This document shows, in pieces, positions 52,351 through 60,149 of a DNA stretch of 64,000 nt. Under the pieces are notes generated by a model. The model was not told the DNA's origin. It searched no databases and saw only the letters and a program-made list of their open reading frames with translations. The stretch is taken from contig MEPU01000004.1 in the NCBI GenBank assembly GCA_001771815.1, positions 186,001 through 250,000 on the forward strand, written 5' to 3'. The DNA comes from Bdellovibrionales bacterium RIFCSPHIGHO2_01_FULL_40_29. GTDB lineage: Bacteria > Bdellovibrionota > Bdellovibrionia > Bdellovibrionales > Bdellovibrionaceae. The position numbers and the translations under genes were made by a program. Numbering within the stretch: the first letter of the stretch is position 1; each line of letters begins with the position of its first letter.

Positions 52351-53217
52351 ATGCTGCACACATTGCTATATTTTTTAGCCCTCTTTAGCCTTTCAACCTC
52401 ACCAAACTGGGCTCGCCTCAGTCAAATGCCCGTCGACGTCCTGGGTTTTTGGCGTTTACTGATCGCTTCCGTTCTGATTTTTGTCTGGGTTTTCTTTTAT
52501 AGACGCCAGCCTTTTCCTCGCATTGAGAAAAAGTTCTTCTGGGTTATAGCCTCGGGAATTTTCTTTTTTGGTCACCTTTGGACCTACAAGTATGCCTCCA
52601 AGACCACGTCGGTCGCCAATACCATGATCTTTTTTGCAACGAATCCTATCTGGTCCACACTTGGATCAATTTTCTTTTTTAATGAGCGCTTCACGCGACG
52701 TCTCGGTTTGGCTTACTTGTTGGCTCTTTCTGGGATTACCCTTTTGGTGTCACATCAATTTGATCTCAACAGCACTGGATTTCTGGGCGATATTTCAGCG
52801 ATTGCGTCAGCCTTATTGTTTTCCGCCTATATTCTGACTGGAAAACGAGCTCGGATCTACTATTCCAATTCAGTCTATGCCAGTTTTCAATATCTGATTG
52901 GAGCAATCTGTTTTTTCCTAGCCGTTCTTATTTCGGGCCATGATTTTACCAATCATTCGACTATTTCCTGGACGGCTGTTGCTGGATTAGTGATCTTTCC
53001 AACTCTATTAGGCCATCTCAGCTTTTCCTACCTCATGAGCACCATGAACCTCAGCCTGATGTCTTGCGGAAAACTCATTGAACCTGTTCTTGCTTCGATC
53101 ATTGCCTACTTTGTTTTTGGTGAATTGCTCACCCCACATGCGATCATGGCTTTTATCCTGACAGCTTCAGCACTTTTCGTTCTATTTATGCCTTCGTTAC
53201 GATTTTCAAAGACTTGA
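52351..53217 (+). CDS. EamA/DMT-family transporter
   Basis: This 288-residue protein has about ten membrane segments arranged as two EamA repeats, typical of drug/metabolite exporters. Motifs such as YASKTTSVANTMIFFATNPIW and TLLGHLSFSYLMSTMNLSLMS fit the family. Substrate cannot be read from the sequence. It overlaps the convergent mnmH gene by 32 nt at the 3' end. The ribosome-binding site is weak. Confidence 0.85.
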   Translation: MLHTLLYFLALFSLSTSPNWARLSQMPVDVLGFWRLLIASVLIFVWVFFYRRQPFPRIEKKFFWVIASGIFFFGHLWTYKYASKTTSVANTMIFFATNPIWSTLGSIFFFNERFTRRLGLAYLLALSGITLLVSHQFDLNSTGFLGDISAIASALLFSAYILTGKRARIYYSNSVYASFQYLIGAICFFLAVLISGHDFTNHSTISWTAVAGLVIFPTLLGHLSFSYLMSTMNLSLMSCGKLIEPVLASIIAYFVFGELLTPHAIMAFILTASALFVLFMPSLRFSKT

Positions 53218-54286
53218 TATAATCCATGACCTCAAGGCGAGATCCTTTAAATTGAATCTTCGGTTCCCGTTTTTCAAGAGATCCCACATACATAGGATCA
53301 TAGTACCAGACCAATAATTTTTCGATCCAAATCTTATTCTTTTCTAAACCACCGCTCGTAAAAAATTGCTGCTCACACAAATCCATATCGGACAATAGCT
53401 CTTGCGCACGCAGCCCACCCAATTTATTTTTAATTTTTCGAATAGATTCTCGATAGGATTCCAAAACTCGAGATACCGCAGTAGGTTCCGAGCTCTGATT
53501 GAGTTTCGAAGAAATGTAATCGATATATATATTATCAATCCGCTGCTCTAAGCTTTCGTTCATCAAAATCACAGGAGACGCTCGCATTTTAGTGAAAAAA
53601 ACTTCCGGAATATGCCGATGACCAATCATTCGACTTTCATCTTCAAGCATAATCAGGGATGGTTGCTGTAGACTCAGAAGCTTCACAGCCAATCGATTTT
53701 CAAAATCAGCCTGAACTGGCTGTGGAATATCCCACGCCCCAAAGGCTGATCCCCGATGATGAGCCAACCCTTCCAGATCCACAACTGGAACATCTTCTGC
53801 TAATGCATTTAAAACATGAGTCTTCGCGCTACCCGTGTTTCCCGTTAAAATCACCAGAGACGCTTGTTCTGCATAATTTGCAATAGTTTCCAAAAAAAAT
53901 GCACGCGCTTGCTTGTAGCCTTTTTCTAAACGAGGAACATCAACCCCATGACTTGCAATAAACTTCTGCGATGTTTGGCTACGCAGACCACCTCGAAAAC
54001 AAGTGATCAAAGCCTCCGGGTGAGACTGAATATACGACAACCAATTTTGAGTTTTTATTTCTAAATTTTTGCCTGAGACAATTCGATATCCCAAGGCTAT
54101 AGCGGCCTCTTGTCCTTGAGTTTTATAACAAAGACCGACTTCATGCCGTTCTTGATCAGACAGCACTGGCAAATTGACTGAACCTGGAATCGAGCCTTGC
54201 TCAAATTCAACCGGAGCACGCACATCAATAACGGGAAGACCCTGGATAAGATGAGTTTTAAATTCTGAAAGAGTCACTGTTTTCAT
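53186..54286 (-). CDS. mnmH: tRNA 2-selenouridine synthase (SelU/MnmH)
   Basis: MnmH replaces sulfur by selenium at the wobble 2-thiouridine of tRNAs for Lys, Glu and Gln, through a geranylated intermediate. The 366-residue protein has an N-terminal rhodanese domain with Cys96 (LITCFRGGLRSQ) and a C-terminal P-loop domain with Walker A GNTGSAKT (about residues 149-156). It overlaps selD by 4 nt. The pair makes a complete selenium-to-tRNA module. Confidence 0.93.
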   Translation of the reverse strand: MKTVTLSEFKTHLIQGLPVIDVRAPVEFEQGSIPGSVNLPVLSDQERHEVGLCYKTQGQEAAIALGYRIVSGKNLEIKTQNWLSYIQSHPEALITCFRGGLRSQTSQKFIASHGVDVPRLEKGYKQARAFFLETIANYAEQASLVILTGNTGSAKTHVLNALAEDVPVVDLEGLAHHRGSAFGAWDIPQPVQADFENRLAVKLLSLQQPSLIMLEDESRMIGHRHIPEVFFTKMRASPVILMNESLEQRIDNIYIDYISSKLNQSSEPTAVSRVLESYRESIRKIKNKLGGLRAQELLSDMDLCEQQFFTSGGLEKNKIWIEKLLVWYYDPMYVGSLEKREPKIQFKGSRLEVMDYIKSLKIVTKA

Positions 54287-55323
54287 CGAATAACGAGAGC
54301 ACTTTCATTTTGGCTTTGAACTGAACCGATAATGGCTGCATGAGAAAACTGACCTCTCAACACTTCCACGATGATTTCTGCTCGCTCTGCACTGACCGAC
54401 AAAAGCAGGCCACCGCTGGTTTGCGGATCACACAACAAATTCTGCTGAATACTATTTAAATCCATCGTCACCTTGTCTTTCACGTACTCACTATTTGATC
54501 GATGAGCTTTGGTCAAAAACCCAGCTTCTAAAAGTTGAAATGTTTTTGAAAAGTGGGGGATTTTTGAAAAGTTAAACTCAAATGTTTTCTCGCTGGCTTT
54601 CGCCATTTGAAGACTGTGACCTAATAGACCAAAACCTGTAATATCCGTTGCCGCATGAATATATTTTTGATCATCACCTAGAATATTTAATATGGAATTC
54701 AGTTGCGACATGGAATTTAGTTCTGTAGCGATGTCCTTCTCGGTAACTTCGCCTCGCTTTAACGCGGCAGTAGCTGTCCCTGTCCCCAAAGGCTTTGTCA
54801 GAATCAACCTATCACCGGCAATTGCTGTGGCGTTAGACCAAATTTTTTGGGGATGAACATAGCCCGTGACGGAAAGCCCAAATTTAAGTGTGTCATCATC
54901 TATAGAATGTCCACCAATAAATGAAGCTCCGGCTTCGCCAATTTTATCACTCGCCCCCTGCAAGACCTCAGCAATAATATTTTGTGAGAACTGGGCCAAT
55001 GGAAATGCCAAAACAGCCATGGCCGTTTTTGGAACACCACCCATCGCATAAACATCACTCAATGCATTTGCAGCGGCAATTTGCCCAAAGACATACGGAG
55101 AATCAACGATGGGAGTAAAAAAATCCAAAGTTTGCACCAAGGCTAAATCTTCTGATACTTTAATGACAGCGGCATCATCCATCAGTGATCCATCCACCAG
55201 AATGTCACTTGAGTTTTTAGGAAAGCGAACTCGAGCCAATATTTGACGAAGTTCTACGGCCGGTACTTTGGCGGCACAGCCACCCTTTTGCACAGTTTGC
55301 GTCAATCGAACAATTTCATTCAT
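54283..55323 (-). CDS. selD: Selenophosphate synthase (Cys form)
   Basis: SelD makes selenophosphate from selenide and ATP. From ATG 55323 the product is 347 residues, with Cys16 (QKGGCAAK) at the position of the catalytic Cys17 of E. coli SelD and the conserved Lys19, so it is not a selenoprotein. The ATP-binding Asp-rich segment SLMDDAAVIK, DVYAMGGVPKTAMAVLA and DPQTSGGLLLSV follow. A longer frame to 55377 would add 18 Cys-rich residues (see rejected items). Co-transcribed with mnmH; no selA or selB is in this window. Confidence 0.93.
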   Translation of the reverse strand: MNEIVRLTQTVQKGGCAAKVPAVELRQILARVRFPKNSSDILVDGSLMDDAAVIKVSEDLALVQTLDFFTPIVDSPYVFGQIAAANALSDVYAMGGVPKTAMAVLAFPLAQFSQNIIAEVLQGASDKIGEAGASFIGGHSIDDDTLKFGLSVTGYVHPQKIWSNATAIAGDRLILTKPLGTGTATAALKRGEVTEKDIATELNSMSQLNSILNILGDDQKYIHAATDITGFGLLGHSLQMAKASEKTFEFNFSKIPHFSKTFQLLEAGFLTKAHRSNSEYVKDKVTMDLNSIQQNLLCDPQTSGGLLLSVSAERAEIIVEVLRGQFSHAAIIGSVQSQNESALVIR

Positions 55324-55371
55324 AAGCCTTTTTATTGCACACTTCTCGTTCTTGAGGCAACCTTTACAACA

Positions 55372-57387
55372 ATGCACTCACTGAAATCTTGGATAAAAGT
55401 TCTCTTGTTGGCTGCGCTGGTGGGAACGGGCGTTCGCCTTGTATTTTTTATTCTTTTAGCTCCCCCTGAACTGACTTCTATGGGCCATAAAATACCCTAT
55501 GCTGAAATTTTTCATGCCTTTCTTTTAGGTTTTCGCTTTGATTTAAGTGCCACTTGTTACTTAACGTTGATCTTTTGGATGATCAGTTTTTTTCTTCCAA
55601 AAATATGGTCGCTCTTTATATGGAAATGCCTTTTGTCGTTCTGGGGATTCTTGCTCCTTGTTGATATTGGTTATTTTTCTTTTTACAATGATCGCCTCAA
55701 CGTATTGATGTTTGGTCTTTTTGAAGATGATACATGGGCATTGATTAAAACATTTTGGAAAAATTATCCTGTGATTCCCATTTTGCTTTGCGCCGGAGCC
55801 TTAAGTTATTTTTTTCATAGGCTGATTAAAAATGAGTTTAAAATAGATCGCAACTTTCGGAACCATATTTCAACTCCCCTGACTCGCGCTCTTATTTTAG
55901 TTCTTTTAGTTATTGGCGCTCGAGGCACCTTTGCTCTGTTCCCATTGGGCGATCATGATACGGTAGTCTCCAGCGTTCCCTTTCTGAATACACTGAGCTT
56001 TGGCACGGCTCACGCATTCTCGCGAGCTATTAAATTAAAACGAGAACAAATTAAAATGGGATCCTCCGAGTGGTTTGCAAACCTTAAAGAATTTGGTTAC
56101 CTCAACAAGGAAGATCAAGCTTTTATCGATTATTTTGATTCCAAAATTCCTCCAGGAGGCAATCGCTTCCAACTGATGAATTTTAAAACACAGTTGAATT
56201 TCAAACGCCCCTCGCCACCCCATGTGGTTCTGATTGTCATGGAAAGCTGGGGCACCTACGGCCTGCAATTTCAGAATGACAATTTCAATCTTGTCGGTGG
56301 AATGAAAAATCATTTTACCCGAGGGCTTCTCAATACCCAATTTCTCTCGACAACTCCGGCAACAACAGGCTCGCTGAGCTGTCTATTAGCTGGCGTTCCC
56401 CAACGCGCGATCAGTCCTTTTTTGACTGAAAGTGATTATCTGCATACACAACTGACGACATCTCCGGCAGTGACATTTAAAAAAGCTGGGTACCAGACCC
56501 GCTTTGTCTATGGTGGAAATCCGGGTTGGCGAGACATGAATAAATTCGCCTTAGCCCAAGGCTTCGACGACGTTTTAGGTGAAGTTGATATTCAGAAAAA
56601 GTTTTCACCCCAACAATTGGAAAAGCACGATTGGGGAATTTACGATCATGATTTATTCAACTATGTAGAATCCCTCTTGCGCGAGGCTGAAAAACCACAA
56701 CTTATTGTGGTGATGACGACCTCGAATCATCCACCGTATGAACTGCCGACCACGGCTCAAAAGCACACTATTTCACTAGACCAGTTTCCTGAACGTGCAA
56801 AGCTCATCGATCAAAATCTGGCGCTCAAACGGTTTCTGGCTTTTCGCTACTCATCGGACTCACTCAGCGAGTTCCTAGACCAAATTCAACGGAATGAAAA
56901 GCTCCATTCAAGCACGATAACAGCGGTGACTGCTGATCATACGTTTTGGATTAAAAATTTCTCTCATTCAGAAATTTTTATGAAATCAGCCGTTCCATTT
57001 TTTCTGACGCTACCACCAAACTTAAGCTCTCAATTGTCCCTGAAACAATCGACTCATTTTCGCACTAGCTTCGCCAGTCACCATGATATTTGGCCAACAC
57101 TCTATGACGTAGCTCTGAAAGATTCCATGTACCAGACGTTTGGCCGATCACTCTTTCAGAACTCAACAAACTCGTTTGCTCTTAGTTTTGAGCGGGCTAT
57201 CTTTTCAAAAGATCGAGCCGTCTATGTTCAGTCTGCCAATCAGTTTTCAAGCATGAAAGCGGTTGGACCTTTGACTTACGAAACCACACCCGAGGTTTTG
57301 GATGCGGATCATCAAATGTCGCAAAAATACCGCTCCCTAATGGGAGCTCTTGACTCGTTTTTATATCACTCTAAGATAAAACAGTAA
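55372..57387 (+). CDS. LTA synthase-family membrane sulfatase (phosphoglycerol/phosphoethanolamine transferase-like)
   Basis: The 672-residue protein has five N-terminal membrane helices (within about residues 5-200) and a C-terminal alkaline-phosphatase-fold domain. Key segments are HVVLIVMESWG (metal-binding Glu), ATTGSLSCLLAG (nucleophile Thr), NHPPYELP and TADHTFWI. In Gram-negatives such enzymes add phosphoglycerol or phosphoethanolamine to glucans, lipid A or other envelope glycans. The acceptor cannot be named. Start at ATG 55372; a longer frame to 55243 runs antisense to selD and lacks support. Divergent from selD. Confidence 0.85.
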   Translation: MHSLKSWIKVLLLAALVGTGVRLVFFILLAPPELTSMGHKIPYAEIFHAFLLGFRFDLSATCYLTLIFWMISFFLPKIWSLFIWKCLLSFWGFLLLVDIGYFSFYNDRLNVLMFGLFEDDTWALIKTFWKNYPVIPILLCAGALSYFFHRLIKNEFKIDRNFRNHISTPLTRALILVLLVIGARGTFALFPLGDHDTVVSSVPFLNTLSFGTAHAFSRAIKLKREQIKMGSSEWFANLKEFGYLNKEDQAFIDYFDSKIPPGGNRFQLMNFKTQLNFKRPSPPHVVLIVMESWGTYGLQFQNDNFNLVGGMKNHFTRGLLNTQFLSTTPATTGSLSCLLAGVPQRAISPFLTESDYLHTQLTTSPAVTFKKAGYQTRFVYGGNPGWRDMNKFALAQGFDDVLGEVDIQKKFSPQQLEKHDWGIYDHDLFNYVESLLREAEKPQLIVVMTTSNHPPYELPTTAQKHTISLDQFPERAKLIDQNLALKRFLAFRYSSDSLSEFLDQIQRNEKLHSSTITAVTADHTFWIKNFSHSEIFMKSAVPFFLTLPPNLSSQLSLKQSTHFRTSFASHHDIWPTLYDVALKDSMYQTFGRSLFQNSTNSFALSFERAIFSKDRAVYVQSANQFSSMKAVGPLTYETTPEVLDADHQMSQKYRSLMGALDSFLYHSKIKQ

Positions 57388-57420
57388 TCGGCAATCACGC
57401 CGAATGAATCAGGAGATTCC

Positions 57421-57702
57421 ATGAAATTATTTATCGCTACTTTAGCATTAGCCATTGCTGCAAATGCTGCTGAGCCAACAACAACTACGACAACAACTGA
57501 AACGACAACTCCAGCTGTTACAACAACTGCAACAACGACTACTGAAACAACTGACGAAACTAAAAAAGTTACTAAGAAAGTTGCTAAAAAAGTTAAAGGC
57601 ATGAAAAAAGGACAAAAAGCTGCTGCTCCTACAACTCCAGCAACTGTTCCTGCGACTACAGCTCCTGCAGCTCCTACAGCTCCAGCTACTGAGACTAAGT
57701 AA
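57421..57702 (+). CDS. Small secreted Thr/Ala/Pro-rich low-complexity protein
   Basis: The 93-residue protein has a signal peptide (FIATLALAIAANAA) and a strong AGGAG site. The mature part is nearly all Thr, Ala, Pro and Glu, with a central Lys-rich block (KKVTKKVAKKVKGMKKGQK). The nucleotide sequence is made of ACA/ACT/GCT repeats, so replication slippage probably shapes it. The Lys block could bind anionic polymer such as LPS, DNA or teichoic-type phosphates; function is unknown. It follows the LTA-synthase-like gene by 33 bp and ends at a strong terminator. Confidence 0.7.
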   Translation: MKLFIATLALAIAANAAEPTTTTTTTETTTPAVTTTATTTTETTDETKKVTKKVAKKVKGMKKGQKAAAPTTPATVPATTAPAAPTAPATETK

Positions 57703-57725
57703 TCCTTATTTTTTAAAAAAAAGTG

Positions 57726-57758
57726 AAAAAGGAACAATGAAAATTTGTTCCTTTTTTT
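57726..57758 (+). terminator. Rho-independent terminator
   Basis: A perfect 12-bp stem (AAAAAGGAACAA at 57726-57737 with its complement at 57745-57756, loop of seven bases) is followed by a T-run to 57758. It ends the transcript of the small Thr-rich gene and probably that of the upstream LTA-synthase-like gene. Confidence 0.9.
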
Positions 57759-57776
57759 TATCTAAAAATTAGGGAC

Positions 57777-57792
57777 TGCCCACAGGAGTGGG
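57777..57792. terminator. Hairpin at the end of the antiporter gene
   Basis: GCCCAC (57777-57782), loop AGGA, GTGGGC (57787-57792): a perfect 6-bp stem seven bases after the antiporter stop on the minus strand. Flanking sequence resembles the hairpin at 31683-31699. Confidence 0.45.
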
Positions 57793-57798
57793 CCTGTT

Positions 57799-59079
57799 TC
57801 AAAAATTACCCAATAAATAAAAACTCAAAATTGCAATGCAAGTCGGAAGAAATGCCGCCATTAAAAGTTTCAAAGCATTTAAAGAGCTATCCGGAAACTT
57901 AGAGCTTAAAATCGAAAACCCAGCTGGGTTGGGTGCATTCGCAAGAATTGTTAAACCACCACCGGCCAATGCTCCAGAAACTAAAGCCCATTTTGAAGAA
58001 TCGGTAATCGAGGCCACTTGCGACCCCAAATAAGTCAATGCCGCATTGTCCGTGATTGCTGTTAATCCCGTGGCACTCAGAAATAGAGTTGTCTCATTCA
58101 AACTGGAAATAATAGGCTCCAACCACCAGCGCTGAAATGATCCAAACACGACCAATCCTCCCAGGAAGAAGGCAACCAAAAAGCCTTCTTTAAATTTAAG
58201 GCCATCTTGATACACTTTTGTGACTGTTGTAAATCCAATGAAAATTAAAAATATTCCGAAAAACACATTCACGTAATGAGATGTCGCCACAATGGCTATT
58301 AAAAATAAAATATGATTCATCGTAATCCACAGAGGAATATGCTGTTTCTCCAATGTCATTGGCGTTAACGTCTTTGCAATTTCTTTTCGAAAGTACAAAG
58401 TGAATAAACCAGAATTAAGAACGACAGCCACGATGGCCGCCACGCCCAAATTAGAAAACACATCTCCTAATGACCAGTCCCATGCTCGGGCGATAATCAT
58501 AATGGGTGGAGCCGCAAAATGCGTTAATGATCCACCTACCGAAATATTCACAAACAATAATCCAATAATTCCATACAGCAAATGCGATTGAATTTTGTCT
58601 CCATCGATCATGCGATACAACAGTAAAGCTAAAATTGTAATAGCTGCAGGTTCAGTTATGACTGATCCTAACAATGGTCCTAGGGTCATCAGGATTAAAA
58701 ATTGCACAACAACTGTCGGGAAAGGCAACACCTTTTCTGCGAATCGACTCAAAGAATAAATCAGCAACCGGGACAAACTAATAAGTGGTCGAGTTGACGC
58801 GACAATAAGAATACAAAAAATAAAAAGTGGTTCTGTCATATTCAAGGATTGCTGATAGGTAATGGCGTCCTTTGGCCCTTCAAAAATAGACCACATCACT
58901 AAAAATACAAAGGCCCACAATCCAAAAACAACTTCGACTTCAGACAGTAAATGTAAAAATGATTCCATCGGAGAACCTTTTTCAAACTTTCGAGATAGCT
59001 TTGCAAAAAAAGATACTAAAAAAGTATGAGCCAAAGCCACGGCAAACAAACCAGTTCCCAAATAACTGACATCAACCAC
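57799..59079 (-). CDS. Putative Na+/H+ antiporter
   Basis: The 426-residue protein has about eleven membrane segments and resembles the 'putative Na+/H+ antiporter' family within the IT superfamily. Likely functional loops are VITEPAAITI, SVGGSLTHFAAPPIM, LTAITDNAALTYLGS and LTILANAPNPAGFS, repeated in the two inverted halves. No experimental role is known to me. The start directly follows the stop of the small gene upstream (59080), so the two form one unit. Confidence 0.8.
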   Translation of the reverse strand: MVDVSYLGTGLFAVALAHTFLVSFFAKLSRKFEKGSPMESFLHLLSEVEVVFGLWAFVFLVMWSIFEGPKDAITYQQSLNMTEPLFIFCILIVASTRPLISLSRLLIYSLSRFAEKVLPFPTVVVQFLILMTLGPLLGSVITEPAAITILALLLYRMIDGDKIQSHLLYGIIGLLFVNISVGGSLTHFAAPPIMIIARAWDWSLGDVFSNLGVAAIVAVVLNSGLFTLYFRKEIAKTLTPMTLEKQHIPLWITMNHILFLIAIVATSHYVNVFFGIFLIFIGFTTVTKVYQDGLKFKEGFLVAFFLGGLVVFGSFQRWWLEPIISSLNETTLFLSATGLTAITDNAALTYLGSQVASITDSSKWALVSGALAGGGLTILANAPNPAGFSILSSKFPDSSLNALKLLMAAFLPTCIAILSFYLLGNF

Positions 59080-59301
59080 TTAAAACTCCTCTTGATTTCG
59101 ATATTTCCAGGCAAATCTCACCAAACTTATCAAGGTAAACGCCAATGAACCCACTAACCCATAACCGTAACCTTCTCCGGGATACATTGAATAATGTAAA
59201 CCAAAATAAATAACGAAGGCTTTTCCAACAAATGTAGGCATTAAAAATGTTCGAATCAAAGTCTTCAACTTTGATTTTACGTGCGGCTCAACAGAGGACA
59301 T
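59080..59301 (-). CDS. Small two-helix membrane protein
   Basis: The 73-residue protein has two predicted membrane segments (about residues 22-40 and 47-63) and polar, basic ends. Start ATG is preceded by AAAGGTATTT. It lies only 20 nt after the 3' end of tRNA-Arg and its stop directly abuts the antiporter start. Likely a small accessory subunit of the antiporter, by position only. No family recognised. Confidence 0.65.
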   Translation of the reverse strand: MSSVEPHVKSKLKTLIRTFLMPTFVGKAFVIYFGLHYSMYPGEGYGYGLVGSLAFTLISLVRFAWKYRNQEEF

Positions 59302-59321
59302 AAATACCTTTAATTAAAAAA

Positions 59322-59397
59322 TGGTGACCCCACCAGGACTTGAACCTGGATCGACCGTTTAGGAAACGATTGCTCTATCCAGTTGAGCTATAGGGTC
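59322..59397 (-). tRNA. tRNA-Arg (anticodon CCU)
   Basis: A full cloverleaf can be drawn on the minus strand: acceptor GACCCTA/TGGGGTC (one G-U pair), D-stem GCTC/GAGC, anticodon stem ATCGT/ACGGT with loop TTCCTAA giving anticodon CCU (AGG codon, Arg), short variable loop, and T-stem CCAGG/CCTGG with TTCAAGT. The 3' CCA is encoded. The RAYT unit begins 11 bp beyond the tRNA 5' end. A U-rich stretch follows the CCA, then the small membrane gene. Confidence 0.97.
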
Positions 59398-59407
59398 CCT
59401 CCCAAAA

Positions 59408-59423
59408 GGTACCAGCTCACTTT
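59408..59423 (+). repeat. Left inverted end of the RAYT unit
   Basis: GGTACCAGCTCACTTT, perfectly complementary to 60134-60149. The next bases (TAATAGGCAATGC) partly match the inner flank of the right end, with a 5-base difference in spacing. Confidence 0.8.
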
Positions 59424-59443
59424 CTAATAGGCAATGCGTTAGC

Positions 59444-60115
59444 ATGTTCTTTGCTCTGAATAACAAAATGGCAAGATTTAATACTCCACAAACTTCTGAG
59501 TTCCCTTTTCATATTACAGGTCGTCGTCATAATAAGACCGCATTTGATCTCGATTTAGATACCGTTTGGAAAATAATGAGTGATCACCTTTATCTCACCC
59601 ATCATTTATTTGGACTTAAAATCTATTCATTTGTATTAATGCCAAACCATTTCCACCTGATCTGCGGAACGAATTCCGAACCATTAGGTACAGCGCTTGG
59701 ATACTTTATGCGTGAAACAAGCAAATCGATGAACTTGTTATCGGGCAATATCAATCAAAATTGGGGCTCAAGGTACTTCAGATGCGAAATACCAACGTCA
59801 AACTATTATATAAATTGCTATAAGTATGCTTATCAAAACCCCATGCGAGCAAACTTGGTATCAAAATGTGAAAACTGGAAATACTCAACACTCAACGGTT
59901 TACTTGGACGAACACATCTCTTCATTCCCACAGTTGAGGATACTCTTTTATTTACGGATACCGGATCACTCATCGAAGAGAACTTAGTTTGGTTGAATCA
60001 AAAAATTACTGACGAAAACATACTGGCTATGCGAAAGGCTTTAAAAAAAACAAAATACAAACTCCCTAGAAATGGAGGGAAAAAAAACCACCCATTAGAG
60101 GGTGGGCTTATTTAA
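59444..60115 (+). CDS. REP-associated tyrosine transposase (Y1/IS200-like HUH fold)
   Basis: RAYTs are single-strand DNA transposases related to IS200/IS605 that mobilise REP sequences. The 223-residue protein has the HUH-type motif LMPNHFHLI (His69, His71) and a Tyr-rich catalytic helix region (YYINCYKYAYQNPMRANLV), the usual Y1 RAYT pattern. The last codons form a hairpin with a poly-A tract that serves pilR as terminator. The start may be ATG 59444 or 59468; no ribosome-binding site is clear. The gene is intact. The protein ends in a basic KKTKYKLPRNGGKK stretch. Confidence 0.85.
   Translation: MFFALNNKMARFNTPQTSEFPFHITGRRHNKTAFDLDLDTVWKIMSDHLYLTHHLFGLKIYSFVLMPNHFHLICGTNSEPLGTALGYFMRETSKSMNLLSGNINQNWGSRYFRCEIPTSNYYINCYKYAYQNPMRANLVSKCENWKYSTLNGLLGRTHLFIPTVEDTLLFTDTGSLIEENLVWLNQKITDENILAMRKALKKTKYKLPRNGGKKNHPLEGGLI
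60080..60105 (-). terminator. Terminator of pilR, inside the RAYT gene
   Basis: On the minus strand CCACCC-TCTAAT-GGGTGG (60105-60088) is followed by eight T (60087-60080), a textbook terminator about 45 bp after the pilR stop. It overlaps the last codons of the transposase gene. Confidence 0.85.
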
Positions 60116-60133
60116 TAACTCACTGCATTCCAA

Positions 60134-60149
60134 AAAGTGAGCTGGTACC
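60134..60149 (-). repeat. Right inverted end of the RAYT unit
   Basis: AAAGTGAGCTGGTACC on the plus strand, complementary to 59408-59423. Its outermost base is the last base of the pilR stop codon (TAG on the minus strand). A further CTCACT/AGTGAG pair (60119-60124 with 60136-60141) gives a local hairpin here that the left end lacks. Confidence 0.8.

Larger units (their letters stand above)
59408..60149. mobile_element. RAYT-type transposase unit with inverted ends
   Basis: The unit is 742 bp and holds one transposase gene. Its outer 16 bp are perfect inverted repeats (59408-59423 and 60134-60149), with partial further pairing inward. It lies exactly between tRNA-Arg and pilR. No target-site duplication is evident by eye: flanks are AAAA on the left and TATT on the right. 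Confidence 0.7.

Noticed and set aside
55324-55377. Cys-rich N-terminal extension of SelD (MHCCKGCLKNEKC)
   Set aside because: The ATG at 55323 has a proper AAGG site and gives a family-typical start; the extension overlaps the divergent gene's start.
57366-57737. Val/Ala-rich frame antisense to the Thr-rich gene
   Set aside because: It is the mirror of a repetitive coding sequence and has no ribosome-binding site.
59408-60149. Complete IS200/IS605 element
   Set aside because: There is no TnpB, and the ends are long inverted repeats rather than the subterminal hairpins of that family; RAYT fits better.
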